Notes: a model not told the origin generated them from the letters alone. A DNA stretch of 64,000 nucleotides from Methanohalophilus profundi (GCF_004137855.1 NZ_QBKB01000002.1:1313368-1377367), one strand, 5' to 3'. Shown: positions 55,343 to 64,000, counted from the stretch's first letter. Made by a program: numbers and translations.

Positions 55343-55606
55343 ATGCGCGCAGATATTACATCACTCTTTGGGTTAAACGTATATACCAACCTCGGTACTT
55401 ATGTGGGTAAAGTTGACGACCTTGTAATGAACGTGGAAGAAGGAGTAATAAGTGGTCTTGCTCTTTCCGACATCAGTCGTGATTTTTTCGATGTGCCTAC
55501 AAGGGGTGTCATAATTCCCTATCGATGGGTAGTCACAAGCGGGGACATTGTTCTTATCAGGGATGTTGTCAGCAAATTCAGGAAAAAAGAGCAAGTAGAA
55601 GACTGA
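55343..55606 (+). CDS. PRC-barrel domain protein
   Basis: 87-aa protein consisting of a PRC-barrel: SLFGLNVYTNLGTYVGKVDD, VISGLALSDISRD and VIIPYRWVVTSGDIVLI. Domain binds RNA or proteins in RimM and photosynthetic reaction centres; in archaea it is often short and of unknown partner. AGGGGAT precedes the ATG. It is followed by thg1 eight bases later. Confidence 0.85.
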   Translation: MRADITSLFGLNVYTNLGTYVGKVDDLVMNVEEGVISGLALSDISRDFFDVPTRGVIIPYRWVVTSGDIVLIRDVVSKFRKKEQVED

Positions 55607-55613
55607 TCATCTC

Positions 55614-56345
55614 ATGAAAGAGCGAGAGATCTATGCAGATTTGCGTTGTGTATCTCCGGTAATTCTTCGCGTAGATGGCAGGAACTTCCAGCGTACCCTG
55701 AAAAAAGAAGGGTTTAAAAAACCCTATGATCTTTTCTTTGCCACCTGTATGGCCAATTCAATAGAGTTGTTTTTCAAAAAAAGCAACATGAACCCGGTTT
55801 TTGCATACACTTTTTCTGATGAGGCAAGCATTGTATTCACTGATTTGCCCTTTGACAGAAGAGTGGAGAAACTCGATTCGGTTGTACCTTCATTTTTGAG
55901 CAGCGCTTTTACCCTTTTTTCAGGAATTGAGGAGCCTGTGGCCTTTGACTGCCGTGTGATTCCTGTATGCAATGGCCATTTTACTGAATATATGCACTGG
56001 AGACAACAGGAAGCCTGGCGCAATTTTGTCAGTTCTTATGGCTATTACACTCTTGTCGAGGAAGGTATGGACAGAAAGAGTGCAGCTTCAGTCATGCATG
56101 GCAAAAAGTCACAGGACATACATGAGATGATGTTTGAAAGAGGCACCAATCTGGCGAAGAAACCTGCATGGCAAAGGAGAGGTGTGGCGGTATACAGGGA
56201 AAAATATCCAATAGAAGGATATAATCCTCTTCTGGAAGAAAAGACACAGTCCACCCGTACGCGTATCATCCAGGATTGGGATTTGCCTCTTTTCAGTACA
56301 GCAGAGGGAGATAATTTCCTCAAAAGACATATATCTCTGGATTGA
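55614..56345 (+). CDS. thg1: tRNA(His) guanylyltransferase-like protein Thg1
   Basis: 243-aa 3'-5' nucleotide polymerase. Catalytic carboxylates in ILRVDGRNFQ and FAYTFSDEASIVF; later WRQQEAWRNFVSSYGYY and HGKKSQDIHEMMF. In some Methanosarcina species this gene has an in-frame TAG read as pyrrolysine; here I see no TAG within it. Adds or repairs G at tRNA-His 5' ends. Adjacent to tyrS but in a separate unit. Confidence 0.9.
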   Translation: MKEREIYADLRCVSPVILRVDGRNFQRTLKKEGFKKPYDLFFATCMANSIELFFKKSNMNPVFAYTFSDEASIVFTDLPFDRRVEKLDSVVPSFLSSAFTLFSGIEEPVAFDCRVIPVCNGHFTEYMHWRQQEAWRNFVSSYGYYTLVEEGMDRKSAASVMHGKKSQDIHEMMFERGTNLAKKPAWQRRGVAVYREKYPIEGYNPLLEEKTQSTRTRIIQDWDLPLFSTAEGDNFLKRHISLD

Positions 56346-56405
56346 ATAGAGGTTGCACAATTAATTGACCTTATTATCAGTTAAATTATCTTATGCGGTG
56401 ACTCC

Positions 56406-57359
56406 ATGGACAGAATAGATCTTGTTAAAAGGAATGCTCAGGAAATTGTTACAGAGAAGGAAATGGATGAACTGATGGAAGCAAAAGCAGAGCCTTCTGC
56501 CTACACCGGTTACGAACCCAGCGGTAAGATACATATGGGCCACGTGCTTACCGTAAACAAATTGATCGACCTTCAGAAGGCCGGCTTCAATATTACGGTA
56601 CTCCTTGCAGATGTGCATGCCTTCCTGAATCAGAAAGGTACTATGGAAGAAGTAAAACAAATTGCTGATTACAACAGGAGATGTTTCCTTGCACTGGGAC
56701 TTGACCCTGATAAAACCAATTTTGTTTATGGCTCGGATTTCCAGCTGGGTGAGGAATATATGCTCAATGTACTCAAACTCACCTGTACTACTTCCCTGAA
56801 CAGGGCCCGCCGCAGTATGGATGAGGTTGGAAGAACAATGGATGATCCGCGGGTTTCCCAGATGGTCTATCCGATAATGCAGTCAATTGATATTGCTATG
56901 CTTGATGTTGATGTAGCTGTAGGTGGTATCGACCAGCGTAAGATACACATGCTTGCCCGTGAAGGACTGCCTGGTATGGGTTACAAGGCACCGATATGTC
57001 TCCATACTCCAATTCTGCTGGGGCTTGACGGCGATAAAATGGCGTCTTCCAAGGGTAATTACATTTCTGTGGATGATGATGAGGTAGCCATCAAGAAAAA
57101 GATGAAAAAAGCTTTCTGTCCTGCTGGGGAGATAGTTGATAATCCTGTATTACAGCTTTTCCGCTACCATATATTACCCCGTTATGAAGAGGTCGTGTTT
57201 GAAAGGCCTGAGAAATTTGGAGGCAATCTTACATGCAATGGTTACGAAGAACTTGAAAAAATCTTTGAAGACGGAACCCTGCACCCAATGGACCTCAAAA
57301 ACGGTGCTGTAAAATACATGGGCATGTTACTTGCACCTGTCAGGGAAGTTCTCCTGTAA
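56406..57359 (+). CDS. tyrS: Tyrosyl-tRNA synthetase, archaeal type
   Basis: 317-aa class I synthetase. HIGH-like motif GKIHMGHVLT near residue 43, KMSKS-like KMASSKGNYI near 207, and the tyrosine-binding Y in TGYEPSG. Short archaeal/eukaryal type lacking the bacterial S4 domain. GGTGA precedes the ATG. Confidence 0.97.
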   Translation: MDRIDLVKRNAQEIVTEKEMDELMEAKAEPSAYTGYEPSGKIHMGHVLTVNKLIDLQKAGFNITVLLADVHAFLNQKGTMEEVKQIADYNRRCFLALGLDPDKTNFVYGSDFQLGEEYMLNVLKLTCTTSLNRARRSMDEVGRTMDDPRVSQMVYPIMQSIDIAMLDVDVAVGGIDQRKIHMLAREGLPGMGYKAPICLHTPILLGLDGDKMASSKGNYISVDDDEVAIKKKMKKAFCPAGEIVDNPVLQLFRYHILPRYEEVVFERPEKFGGNLTCNGYEELEKIFEDGTLHPMDLKNGAVKYMGMLLAPVREVLL

Positions 57360-57420
57360 ATCCCCACAATAACATATATAATGTTTGCAGGCAGATATTT
57401 AGCATTAAACCGGGGGAAAC

Positions 57421-58575
57421 ATGAAATATACATTTCAGGATTCTACTGATCTGCCTGTACAGCGGGATTTCATTGAGGATTTAAAGAACTTTGTGGATGC
57501 ATGTTGCAAAGTTCTTCCTGTAGAAAGGGAGGCTATTGAAAAAAATGAAAGTTATCGTAAAAGCACCTATTCTCTTGAAAAAGCACTGGAGGAACTGAAC
57601 AGTTCCAATGATAAAACTGTGGAATGTGTCAGGTCCCTGGATTCTGATTTTGCAGGCCACTATCTGGATGAATATAAAAAATCAGTCCTGGAAGCCTGCG
57701 ACAGAGCTGCACATGAAGGGCTGGAGCAGGTAAATCTCTCTATCGAAAAGGAAAGAAATGACTATAACAAATTCATGAATTCTATTGCCAGTCAGGTCCT
57801 TTCTATGTTGAATCCTCTTTTTGAAGGCGGAATTTATGGTTCTCATGAAAGTTATTCCATGGAGGCTGAAAATGGCCATTTAACCGGCAAGAAGATCTCA
57901 ACTTTAGGGTCAATGCAATCTTTCTTTGAATTGGGTTATAACAGGTCTTCTGTTGCGATAAAAGATTTGATTGATACCCTTTTTATTCCTACGTGGACAC
58001 GGGCCGGTTTAATATCCAAGGAAAAAAAGATCAAAATGGAAGACCTGTCTGAGTATTTACTGAAATCATTTGAGTATGATGGCAATGAGCACGTGGAAGC
58101 CTCTTTCAGCAATAAAAAGGCAGACCATTCTCTGAAGATCATTTCAGACGGTGATGAGTTTTCCGTGATTTTTGATGATACTGATATTACTGCAGACCCT
58201 GCGCTTTTTAAATCAATAACCCTCGAAGAGATTAATTCACTTGTCAAGAACCTTGTGGAATTTGCCAGGTCCAACATTGCTTCCCGCAAACTTGTCAATT
58301 TGATGGCAGGGGATGAGAATGCCATTTACAGTAACGAGATATTTGACTGCTTAAAGGCCGTTGCAGAACAGTATTCAGACATTATAACCCAATGTCGTGA
58401 AAGAGGATATGTGAAAGGTGAAATTACCATCAAGATCGAGCAAGAAGATGGAACACGCACTGAAAAGTACGTGGATCGCAGTGAAATTTTCAACCGTCTT
58501 TCTGAACTTGGCAGTGAAGGATTGGAGATTGCGGGTATTCTCGGGGTTGAATCTTCCAAAAGCGATTTCCATTAA
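57421..58575 (+). CDS. Unknown protein with helical and mixed domains, 384 aa
   Basis: Soluble protein without recognised family. Residues 1-140 are helical with coiled-coil pattern (LEKALEELNSSNDKTVECVR, NLSIEKERNDYNKFMNSIA). The middle has a winged-helix-like TRAGLISKEKKIKMEDLSEY. The C-terminal part is helix-rich and ends in REIFNRLSELG-like segments (RSEIFNRLSELGSEGLEIA). GGGGGAAA precedes the ATG. Preceded by tyrS and followed by a 360-base gap. Could be part of a chromosome or stress complex; no evidence. Confidence 0.6.
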   Translation: MKYTFQDSTDLPVQRDFIEDLKNFVDACCKVLPVEREAIEKNESYRKSTYSLEKALEELNSSNDKTVECVRSLDSDFAGHYLDEYKKSVLEACDRAAHEGLEQVNLSIEKERNDYNKFMNSIASQVLSMLNPLFEGGIYGSHESYSMEAENGHLTGKKISTLGSMQSFFELGYNRSSVAIKDLIDTLFIPTWTRAGLISKEKKIKMEDLSEYLLKSFEYDGNEHVEASFSNKKADHSLKIISDGDEFSVIFDDTDITADPALFKSITLEEINSLVKNLVEFARSNIASRKLVNLMAGDENAIYSNEIFDCLKAVAEQYSDIITQCRERGYVKGEITIKIEQEDGTRTEKYVDRSEIFNRLSELGSEGLEIAGILGVESSKSDFH

Positions 58576-58938
58576 TTTTTCCTGCAGCAATGCATAATAT
58601 TTATTGGTTTTTCAAAAATAGAATTTAAAATTATTGGTTATTATTAAATATTAATCATGCCGATATGACTCTCAATGAACTCATAAATAATAAGGTTACA
58701 GTTCAAGAAAACATTGCATGTGTCACTTACTTGAAAGTTTCTTTGAGGTCTTTTCTCATTCGATATCCATGAGTGTGTCATTTTGATGAATATTCCTATA
58801 GATTGTTTGACACAGGCCACACAAGAATTTGTCCTACAAAACCACTGTTTTTCTAGTATTTAGAATGGGCTTGCTTCCAGTTTTAGAAATAGCATGAAAT
58901 GAATATCTTTATTAGATATCTTTACATAATTCATATTT
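58576..58938. other. Gene-free gap, 363 bases
   Basis: AT-rich gap with no convincing gene. A minus-strand frame of about 60 codons (from 58855 to 58656) is open but lacks a start signal and family resemblance. Near 58903-58924 the 9-base ATATCTTTA occurs twice, 13 bases apart, before the antiporter gene, whose ATG at 58939 has no ribosome-binding site and may be leaderless. Confidence 0.4.
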
Positions 58939-60963
58939 ATGGAGTCGGCAATACTCAATGATATCATCATTATTTTTGGTATATCTATTTTTGTGCTTTA
59001 TATATGCAACAAACTTCACATTTCTATTATAGTTGGTTTCCTGGTAACTGGTATTCTGGTGGGTCCTTATGGACTGGGATTCATAGATAATCCTGATGAT
59101 ATCAATATCCTTGCTGAGATAGGCATTGTTCTTTTGCTGTTTACCATTGGAGTGGAATTATCTTTAAAAGAACTCTGGAATATGAAGCGTTCTGTGGTAC
59201 TTGGTGGAGGACTTCAGGTTTTTTTTACAACCCTTGGAACTCTTTTTGCAGCTACATATCTTGGGTTTGGTTTCAGTGAATCCCTTTTCCTAGGGTTTTT
59301 GATCTCTCTAAGCAGTACAGCGATTGTGCTCAAAACACTCCAAAAAAGAGCCGAATTACATAGCTTGCACGGTCGCACAATCCTTTCTATATTATTGTTC
59401 CAGGATGTCATTGTAGTGGCAATGATTGTGGCAACTCCGTTTTTGGCAGGTGTTGGTGGAAATGATGCCAACTCAATTTTTATGATTCTTCTGAAATCTC
59501 TGGCAATTATTATATTCATAATGTTTTTTGCCAGATGGCTGATTCCCCATATTCTATATCACATTACCAAAACCCGCAATCCTGAACTGTTCCTTCTGTC
59601 TGTGATTGTCATATGCCTATCTATTGCTATGCTTACTTACAGTGCGGGACTGTCCCTGGCATTGGGGGCTTTCCTTGCAGGCCTTGTGATATCTGAATCT
59701 GAATACAGTCATCAGGCACTGAACAATATTCTACCCTTTAAGAATGTTTTTTTGAGTATTTTTTTCGTATCAATAGGAATGCTGCTCAATGTACAATTTT
59801 TCCTGGATAACCCCTTAATGATATTACTTGTGACTATTGGTGTTATGTTATTCAAGGGAATTGTCAGTGGTTTTGTTTCTATGGTTCTGGGATATCCCCT
59901 TCGCAATTCCATTCTAACCGGTATGGCACTTGCCCAGGTGGGTGAATTCTCTTTCGTCCTTTCAAAATTCGGGGTTGAGTATGGTCTCCTGGACAACTAC
60001 CTATACCAAATGTTTCTGGATATTTCCATTCTCACAATGGCAGTTACTTCCTTTTCCATTTCCTATTCTCCTTCTGTGGCTGCCAATATTATCAAACTTC
60101 CTCTGCCACATAAGCTCAAGTGCGGCTTTGCCCGTAAAGATGTCACAAAGATGCACGATAAAAAGGAAAAAATGTCTTCCCATCTTATCATCGTAGGTTT
60201 TGGTTTTAATGGTAAATCAGTGGCAAAAGCTGCAAAGGCAGCGGGCATTCCTTATCTTGTTATTGAAACCAATCCAGAGAGTGTAAGAGAAGGTCTTTCA
60301 AAAGGAGAAAATATTTTTTATGGAGATGCAACCCAGGAAGGTGTACTTGAACAGGCGGACATTGATTCGGCAAAAATAATGATTGTTGGTATCTCCGATG
60401 CAACGGCAACCCGCAGAGTAATCTGGCTTGCAAGGAAAATGAATCCCAATATTCATATCATTGCACGAACACGTTACTTACAGGAGATGGGTCCACTCTA
60501 TGAGCAGGGGGCTAATGAAGTTATTCCGGAAGAATTTGAAACTTCTGTGGAAATATTTGTCCGCCTGCTCAGACGTTACCTTGTTCCGGAGGACCAGATA
60601 AAGAAATTTATAGAAGATGCAAGGGGCGGTGGATATGAAATGTTTCGCAGTGTGTCCTCTGACCCCCTGAACTTTGAACAGATGCAGTTTGATATCCCGG
60701 ACGTGAATATAGTTTCTCTCCGTGTGCCTCTGAGGGCTGATGAGGTAGGAATGACCCTTGAAGATCTTTCCCTCAGGCAACGATTCGGGATTACAGTTCT
60801 GGCAATCAGAAGAGGGCTGGAAACTATCACAAATCCCGGAGGAGATGTACGTATTCTGGAAGGGGATATCCTTGTGTTACTGGGAAGTCATGAAGATATG
60901 AAAGAAATAGGGGACTTCTTCACGGATCTAAGTAAAAAAAACACAAAAAGGACTGAGGAATAA
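58939..60963 (+). CDS. CPA2 monovalent cation:proton antiporter with TrkA domains
   Basis: 674-aa Kef-type antiporter. Residues 1-395 carry about 12-13 membrane helices with LVTGILVGPYGLGFIDNPDD, SLSSTAIVLKTLQKR and GAFLAGLVISESEY. A TrkA-N nucleotide-binding domain follows (HLIIVGFGFNGKSVAKAAKA, residues 412-530), then a TrkA-C domain (RVPLRADEVGMTLEDLSLRQ). Exports Na+ or K+ in exchange for H+; the ion is not determined by sequence. The CoM gene follows by one base. Confidence 0.9.
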   Translation: MESAILNDIIIIFGISIFVLYICNKLHISIIVGFLVTGILVGPYGLGFIDNPDDINILAEIGIVLLLFTIGVELSLKELWNMKRSVVLGGGLQVFFTTLGTLFAATYLGFGFSESLFLGFLISLSSTAIVLKTLQKRAELHSLHGRTILSILLFQDVIVVAMIVATPFLAGVGGNDANSIFMILLKSLAIIIFIMFFARWLIPHILYHITKTRNPELFLLSVIVICLSIAMLTYSAGLSLALGAFLAGLVISESEYSHQALNNILPFKNVFLSIFFVSIGMLLNVQFFLDNPLMILLVTIGVMLFKGIVSGFVSMVLGYPLRNSILTGMALAQVGEFSFVLSKFGVEYGLLDNYLYQMFLDISILTMAVTSFSISYSPSVAANIIKLPLPHKLKCGFARKDVTKMHDKKEKMSSHLIIVGFGFNGKSVAKAAKAAGIPYLVIETNPESVREGLSKGENIFYGDATQEGVLEQADIDSAKIMIVGISDATATRRVIWLARKMNPNIHIIARTRYLQEMGPLYEQGANEVIPEEFETSVEIFVRLLRRYLVPEDQIKKFIEDARGGGYEMFRSVSSDPLNFEQMQFDIPDVNIVSLRVPLRADEVGMTLEDLSLRQRFGITVLAIRRGLETITNPGGDVRILEGDILVLLGSHEDMKEIGDFFTDLSKKNTKRTEE

Positions 60964-60964
60964 T

Positions 60965-62245
60965 ATGGAGCGTGCAGTAGGGCATATTCTTGAGAGAATT
61001 AACCGTAAAGAAGCAACAGTTCTAACTTCTCAGGAAGTTTGTGATATAATTGATGCAGAAGATAGTGTCGGTTTGGAGGATGTGGATGTCGTAACTGCTG
61101 CTACCCGGGCAATAATGAGTGGAACTTATGCAGTTCTCTCATTTCCGGTAGATACCGCGGAAAAATTCACCCGCGCTTGTGCTGTAACCATAAATGGAGT
61201 GGATGCCCATGTGGGTCCCTGTCCCAATGAAAGGCTGGGTATACTGGACTTGATGGTTTTTGGTACTGCACACAGCCATGATAGGGAAAATTACGGAGGA
61301 GCCCATCTTTTCCGGGATATTGTTGAAGGTAATCCTGTGGATGTCGATGTAGTTACCGATGAAGGGAAGAAATATTCAGATACAGTATCCATTGAGGATA
61401 TGCCATACGCCCAGCTGTTTGCAACGCGTCATGCATTTAAGAATTACAGTGCCTTTGTGAATTTCTCCCCGTCTCCTGTTTCCACGATTTTCCATGCAAC
61501 CACCTTTGCACCCGATGCTACTGAAGCCACCCTGTCGGGATGTGGGCAAATAAATCCTGTAAAGAACGACCCTCAGCTCCATGGTATCGGTGTGGGAAGT
61601 CGCATTCTTCTCAATGGTGCAGAAGGGTTCATCCTGGGTTCAGGAACGCGTAGCAGTCCGGAAAAACCCAATTTGATAGCAACTGCGGATATGCATTCCA
61701 TGGTGGCTGATTATATGGGAGGTTTTGCTACTTCTGCAGGACCGGAATGTATTGTTTCCTGGGCAGTTGCAGTGCCTGTCGTTGATGATTCAGTATTCGA
61801 TGCTATAAGGCAAACAGATAGTGAAATCCCGCTTCCTGTGATGGATGCTGATCGCAGGGTAAAGGTTGCAATGACAAGTTATGCAGATGCCTGGAAAGAT
61901 GTAGATCTTGAGGTAGCTTTTGACCCCGGCAAATGTTGCGGGTGTGATGTCTGTGAACCCATGGAAAAATGTCCTATGGAGTCAATCTATTTTAACGGGG
62001 ACAAAGTGGTATTGAACAGGCACACATGCTTTAACTGCGGTCTCTGCTCCACTTTATGTAGCGATGTTTTCAGGGCAGATCTGGGCAGTCTTAATTTCGA
62101 TTATGAAGGAACTAAAATGGATGTCCCGATTGTTGTGCGCCAGTCAGATCGTAAACGTGCACTCATAATGGCTGAAAAATTAAGGGACAGGATAAAGGAG
62201 GGCAGTTTCACCCTGAATGAAATGGTAGGGCGGATTTCTCCATAA
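60965..62245 (+). CDS. Methanogenesis marker 16 / DUF39 metalloprotein, CoM-synthesis candidate
   Basis: 426-aa protein with a DUF39 (HcyBio) domain (residues 1-320: GVDAHVGPCPNERLGILDLM, GCGQINPVKNDPQLHGIGVG, LIATADMHSMVADYMGGFA) and a C-terminal dicluster ferredoxin region (CCGCDVCEPMEKCP, CFNCGLCSTLCS). Members form marker protein 16 of methanogens; I recall that one was reported to make coenzyme M from sulfoacetaldehyde. Convergent overlap of 38 bases with comE. GAGGAA precedes the ATG. Next to comDE and cysteate synthase, consistent with that step. Confidence 0.85.
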   Translation: MERAVGHILERINRKEATVLTSQEVCDIIDAEDSVGLEDVDVVTAATRAIMSGTYAVLSFPVDTAEKFTRACAVTINGVDAHVGPCPNERLGILDLMVFGTAHSHDRENYGGAHLFRDIVEGNPVDVDVVTDEGKKYSDTVSIEDMPYAQLFATRHAFKNYSAFVNFSPSPVSTIFHATTFAPDATEATLSGCGQINPVKNDPQLHGIGVGSRILLNGAEGFILGSGTRSSPEKPNLIATADMHSMVADYMGGFATSAGPECIVSWAVAVPVVDDSVFDAIRQTDSEIPLPVMDADRRVKVAMTSYADAWKDVDLEVAFDPGKCCGCDVCEPMEKCPMESIYFNGDKVVLNRHTCFNCGLCSTLCSDVFRADLGSLNFDYEGTKMDVPIVVRQSDRKRALIMAEKLRDRIKEGSFTLNEMVGRISP

Positions 62246-62777
62246 ACCGCTCAATTATATCTGCAGGACATAACTGAATTACAGGCACCTTCTTGTTGCG
62301 GGGTTCGGTCTCTACTATGAGGACACCGTTGTCCATTGTATCCAGTTTCTTTTTAAGGCCTGACTCATCGGACACCATGGCAACATTTTGTACACCGGCT
62401 CCCAAAGCAACTTCTTTGAGGTCTGTCAATCCTGCTGTCGCGGTTATTTGATTGCCCGTAGAGCCATAGGCACCGTTATCGATGATTACAAGGAGATAAT
62501 TATCCGGGTGCTGGTTGGCTATTGTTGCCAGGCTTCCCATATTCATCAGGACCGACCCATCCCCGTCAATTGCGAGAACTTTCCTGTCCGGTCTTGCCAG
62601 GGCCAGCCCGAGCCCGATGGAAGAAGAAAGGCCCATTGAACCAAGCATGTAAAAATTTGCCTTTCTGTCACATATTTTGTATAATTCTTTTGAGGGAAAT
62701 CCGATGTTTGCAATGATCAGAGTATCTTTATCTCCCTCTTTTTCAGCCAGAATCTCAAGTGCACCGTAGCGTATCAT
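62208..62777 (-). CDS. comE: Sulfopyruvate decarboxylase beta subunit ComE
   Basis: 189-aa TPP-binding C-terminal domain of sulfopyruvate decarboxylase, which makes sulfoacetaldehyde for coenzyme M. The TPP motif is GDGSVLMNMGSLATIANQHP ending in NNG-like IIDNGAYGSTG. Starts within comD's stop (ATGA). Its 3' end overlaps the marker 16 gene in the opposite orientation. Confidence 0.93.
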   Translation of the reverse strand: MIRYGALEILAEKEGDKDTLIIANIGFPSKELYKICDRKANFYMLGSMGLSSSIGLGLALARPDRKVLAIDGDGSVLMNMGSLATIANQHPDNYLLVIIDNGAYGSTGNQITATAGLTDLKEVALGAGVQNVAMVSDESGLKKKLDTMDNGVLIVETEPRNKKVPVIQLCPADIIERFMEKSALPFHSG

Positions 62778-63271
62778 GATTCCCTCCAGAAATCTATGCT
62801 CAACAGGATAGCTGCTTGCTTTCCTTCTTCAAATGCTTTTTTAGTGGCTTTTTCGATGGTTTTTTTGGCCTGTGCAAGATTTGGTTTGTATGCAGGGATA
62901 TCCAGTACTTCGAGCAATAGAGGTGTTTTTTCACCCATTGGTACCTGGGCGCAGATGGGCTCTCCTTCAACTCCCCTGTGGCTTATAATTATAAGTAAAG
63001 GGATTTTGTATAGGTGATTGAGAGATGCCAGGGCATTGATGGAATTTCCCATGCCGGAATTTTGCATCATTATGGCCGGTTTTTTCCCTCCCATATAGGC
63101 CCCGGCGCAGATTCCTATGCCTTCCTCCTCTCTGGTGGCGGCAACGTGGATGATGTCCGGGTCACTGTCGACCATGGGAATGAGTTTCTGGAGATTGGCA
63201 CACGGCACACTGACAATAAAATCAATGCCTGACTCCTTTATAGCCTTGAACACTTCCTGGGACGGGTCCAT
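62774..63271 (-). CDS. comD: Sulfopyruvate decarboxylase alpha subunit ComD
   Basis: 165-aa pyrimidine-binding TPP domain: VAATREEEGIGICAGAYMGG contains the essential Glu, then MMQNSGMGNSINALASLNHL and the C-terminal LLSIDFWRES. Pairs with ComE. 14 bases after cysteate synthase in the same direction, so one operon for the Methanosarcinales CoM pathway. Confidence 0.93.
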   Translation of the reverse strand: MDPSQEVFKAIKESGIDFIVSVPCANLQKLIPMVDSDPDIIHVAATREEEGIGICAGAYMGGKKPAIMMQNSGMGNSINALASLNHLYKIPLLIIISHRGVEGEPICAQVPMGEKTPLLLEVLDIPAYKPNLAQAKKTIEKATKKAFEEGKQAAILLSIDFWRES

Positions 63272-63285
63272 GTTGCCTCATTCCT

Positions 63286-64000
63286 TTATTCGAATTTGTC
63301 TTTAGTTTTTTTTATGATCTTAGCGGGCGCTTCACTGTCATCAGGGGATACTACGAGGTCAGGTTCAAGCCTGATGGTGGCAAGTTCCTTTAAAGCCCCT
63401 TTAACTCCTCCGCCGGTGATATTGAGCATTATGAGATCTGATTTTGACACCTTTGTATTCCTGACGGCCTTAATCAGGGCGGCTGTGGCAACAGCTGCTG
63501 AGTTCATAATGTCGATTCCCTCAAGTTCTTCAAATAGCAACCTGGCTTCTTCTGCCTCTTCATTGGTAATCCCGTAAAGGTCCCCTCCTGTGGCTTCAAG
63601 GGCATCTCTCACTCCCCCGCCCACCGCATACGGAGGTTTGCGATTAAACAACACGGTGTCGTACATTCCTTCAGGACATTTGGGGTCCACGGGAACACTC
63701 TCGTGTAACTGTATCAATGGAGCACAGGGGAGGTTCTGGGCAATATGTAACTGTGGTAATTCATCTCCATATCTGCCGTCCATTTTCAGGCGCATAGCTG
63801 CTTCCCAGGCAGCAATCCCACCGGTTCCACTACCCACCGCCTGGAAATAGTGGTCCGGCAGACGCTTCATGGTAAGTGTTGCATCCAGCATTACTGTTCC
63901 CATCCCATCTCTGCGTGCTACATTCCTGGCACCGCCTTCGGGTACGAATCCTTCTTTTTCGGTAATATGGGAGGCTATGGATATGGCATCATAGTAATCT
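63286..64000 (-). CDS. Cysteate synthase (threonine synthase family), partial
   Basis: PLP enzyme making cysteate from phosphoserine and sulfite in Methanosarcinales, evolved from threonine synthase. Only the C-terminal 238 residues lie in the window: ARNVARRDGMGTVMLDATLT, the glycine-rich PLP-phosphate loop AVGSGTGGIAAWEAAMRL, FNRKPPYAVGGGVRDAL and IMLNITGGGVKGAL. The frame is open past the window end, so the start lies beyond 64000. The comDE neighbours favour cysteate synthase over a plain threonine synthase. Confidence 0.85.
   Translation of the reverse strand, partial: DYYDAISIASHITEKEGFVPEGGARNVARRDGMGTVMLDATLTMKRLPDHYFQAVGSGTGGIAAWEAAMRLKMDGRYGDELPQLHIAQNLPCAPLIQLHESVPVDPKCPEGMYDTVLFNRKPPYAVGGGVRDALEATGGDLYGITNEEAEEARLLFEELEGIDIMNSAAVATAALIKAVRNTKVSKSDLIMLNITGGGVKGALKELATIRLEPDLVVSPDDSEAPAKIIKKTKDKFE

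Noticed and set aside
55614-56345. In-frame TAG in thg1, as known in some Methanosarcina
   Set aside because: I looked for it; the frame here is uninterrupted and ends in TGA.
58656-58855. Minus-strand open frame of about 60 codons with two cysteine pairs
   Set aside because: No start signal, no family resemblance, poor codon pattern. Probably chance in AT-rich DNA.
1-64000. CRISPR array or prophage
   Set aside because: No regularly spaced repeats longer than the 20-bp triplet near hdrC, and no cas, integrase or capsid-like genes.

Overview
The window is a euryarchaeal chromosome segment from a methylotrophic methanogen of the Methanosarcinaceae. The clearest markers are the complete mtrEDCBAFGH operon for the Na+-pumping methyl-H4MPT:CoM methyltransferase, heterodisulfide reductase genes hdrCB, coenzyme M biosynthesis genes (comDE, cysteate synthase, methanogenesis marker 16), NrpR, archaeal TBP, archaeal SRP RNA and BRE/TATA promoters. 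Cysteate synthase is the Methanosarcinales route to CoM. Methanohalophilus or a close relative is my best guess for the genus, from general resemblance only. No stop codon I read in an intact gene is TAG, which fits a pyrrolysine-using lineage.

Layout. 1-2.4 kb: iron-sulfur flavoprotein, HtrA-like protease, HIT protein. 2.5-5.7 kb: iron uptake (feoA, feoA, feoB, a membrane protein, a FeoC-like Cys-rich protein). 5.9-8.6 kb: a redox operon of DUF166, CGGC, ferredoxin and GXGXG proteins, then a 46-aa membrane peptide. 8.6-12.4 kb: cyclophilin, thiC, an AglJ-like glycosyltransferase, TBP. 12.5-22.8 kb: a chromosome maintenance block (mre11, rad50, coiled-coil protein, smc, scpA, scpB). 22.9-31 kb: cupin phosphoglucose isomerase, NrpR domain protein, DHH phosphoesterase and nuclease, DUF1699, metallo-hydrolase, RNase P Rpr2, tRNA-Ser, SRP RNA, KaiC-like ATPase. 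31-33.4 kb: exonuclease VII and decayed insertion sequences. 33.5-38 kb: lipoprotein, hdrCB, DUF4139 protein, endonuclease III. 38-45.5 kb: the mtr operon, then a U32 / Cys-rich / unknown-protein operon and a sugar isomerase-like gene. 46.3-50.3 kb: the modified archaeal mevalonate genes (UbiD-like decarboxylase and the two aconitase X subunits) and a site-2 protease. 50.3-58.6 kb: radical SAM protein, YkgJ-family protein with an in-frame TAG, UspA, uvrC, an exonuclease-like protein, PRC-barrel, Thg1, tyrS and an unknown protein. 58.9-64 kb: CPA2 antiporter and CoM biosynthesis; the window ends inside cysteate synthase.

Two sequence-wide points matter. First, seven single-base indels break otherwise intact genes (smc, rad50, pgi, xseA twice, mtrC, mtrE). 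Because mtrC and mtrE are essential for methanogenesis and both insertions and deletions occur, I read these as sequencing or assembly errors, not pseudogenes. Second, the YkgJ-family gene at 51401-52105 has a good ATG start and continuous coding only if the TAG at 52043-52045 is read through, making it a candidate pyrrolysine protein. The less-described systems most worth attention are the DUF166/CGGC/ferredoxin/GXGXG operon, the U32/43-aa Cys-rich/128-aa operon beside mtr, and the coiled-coil protein between rad50 and smc.
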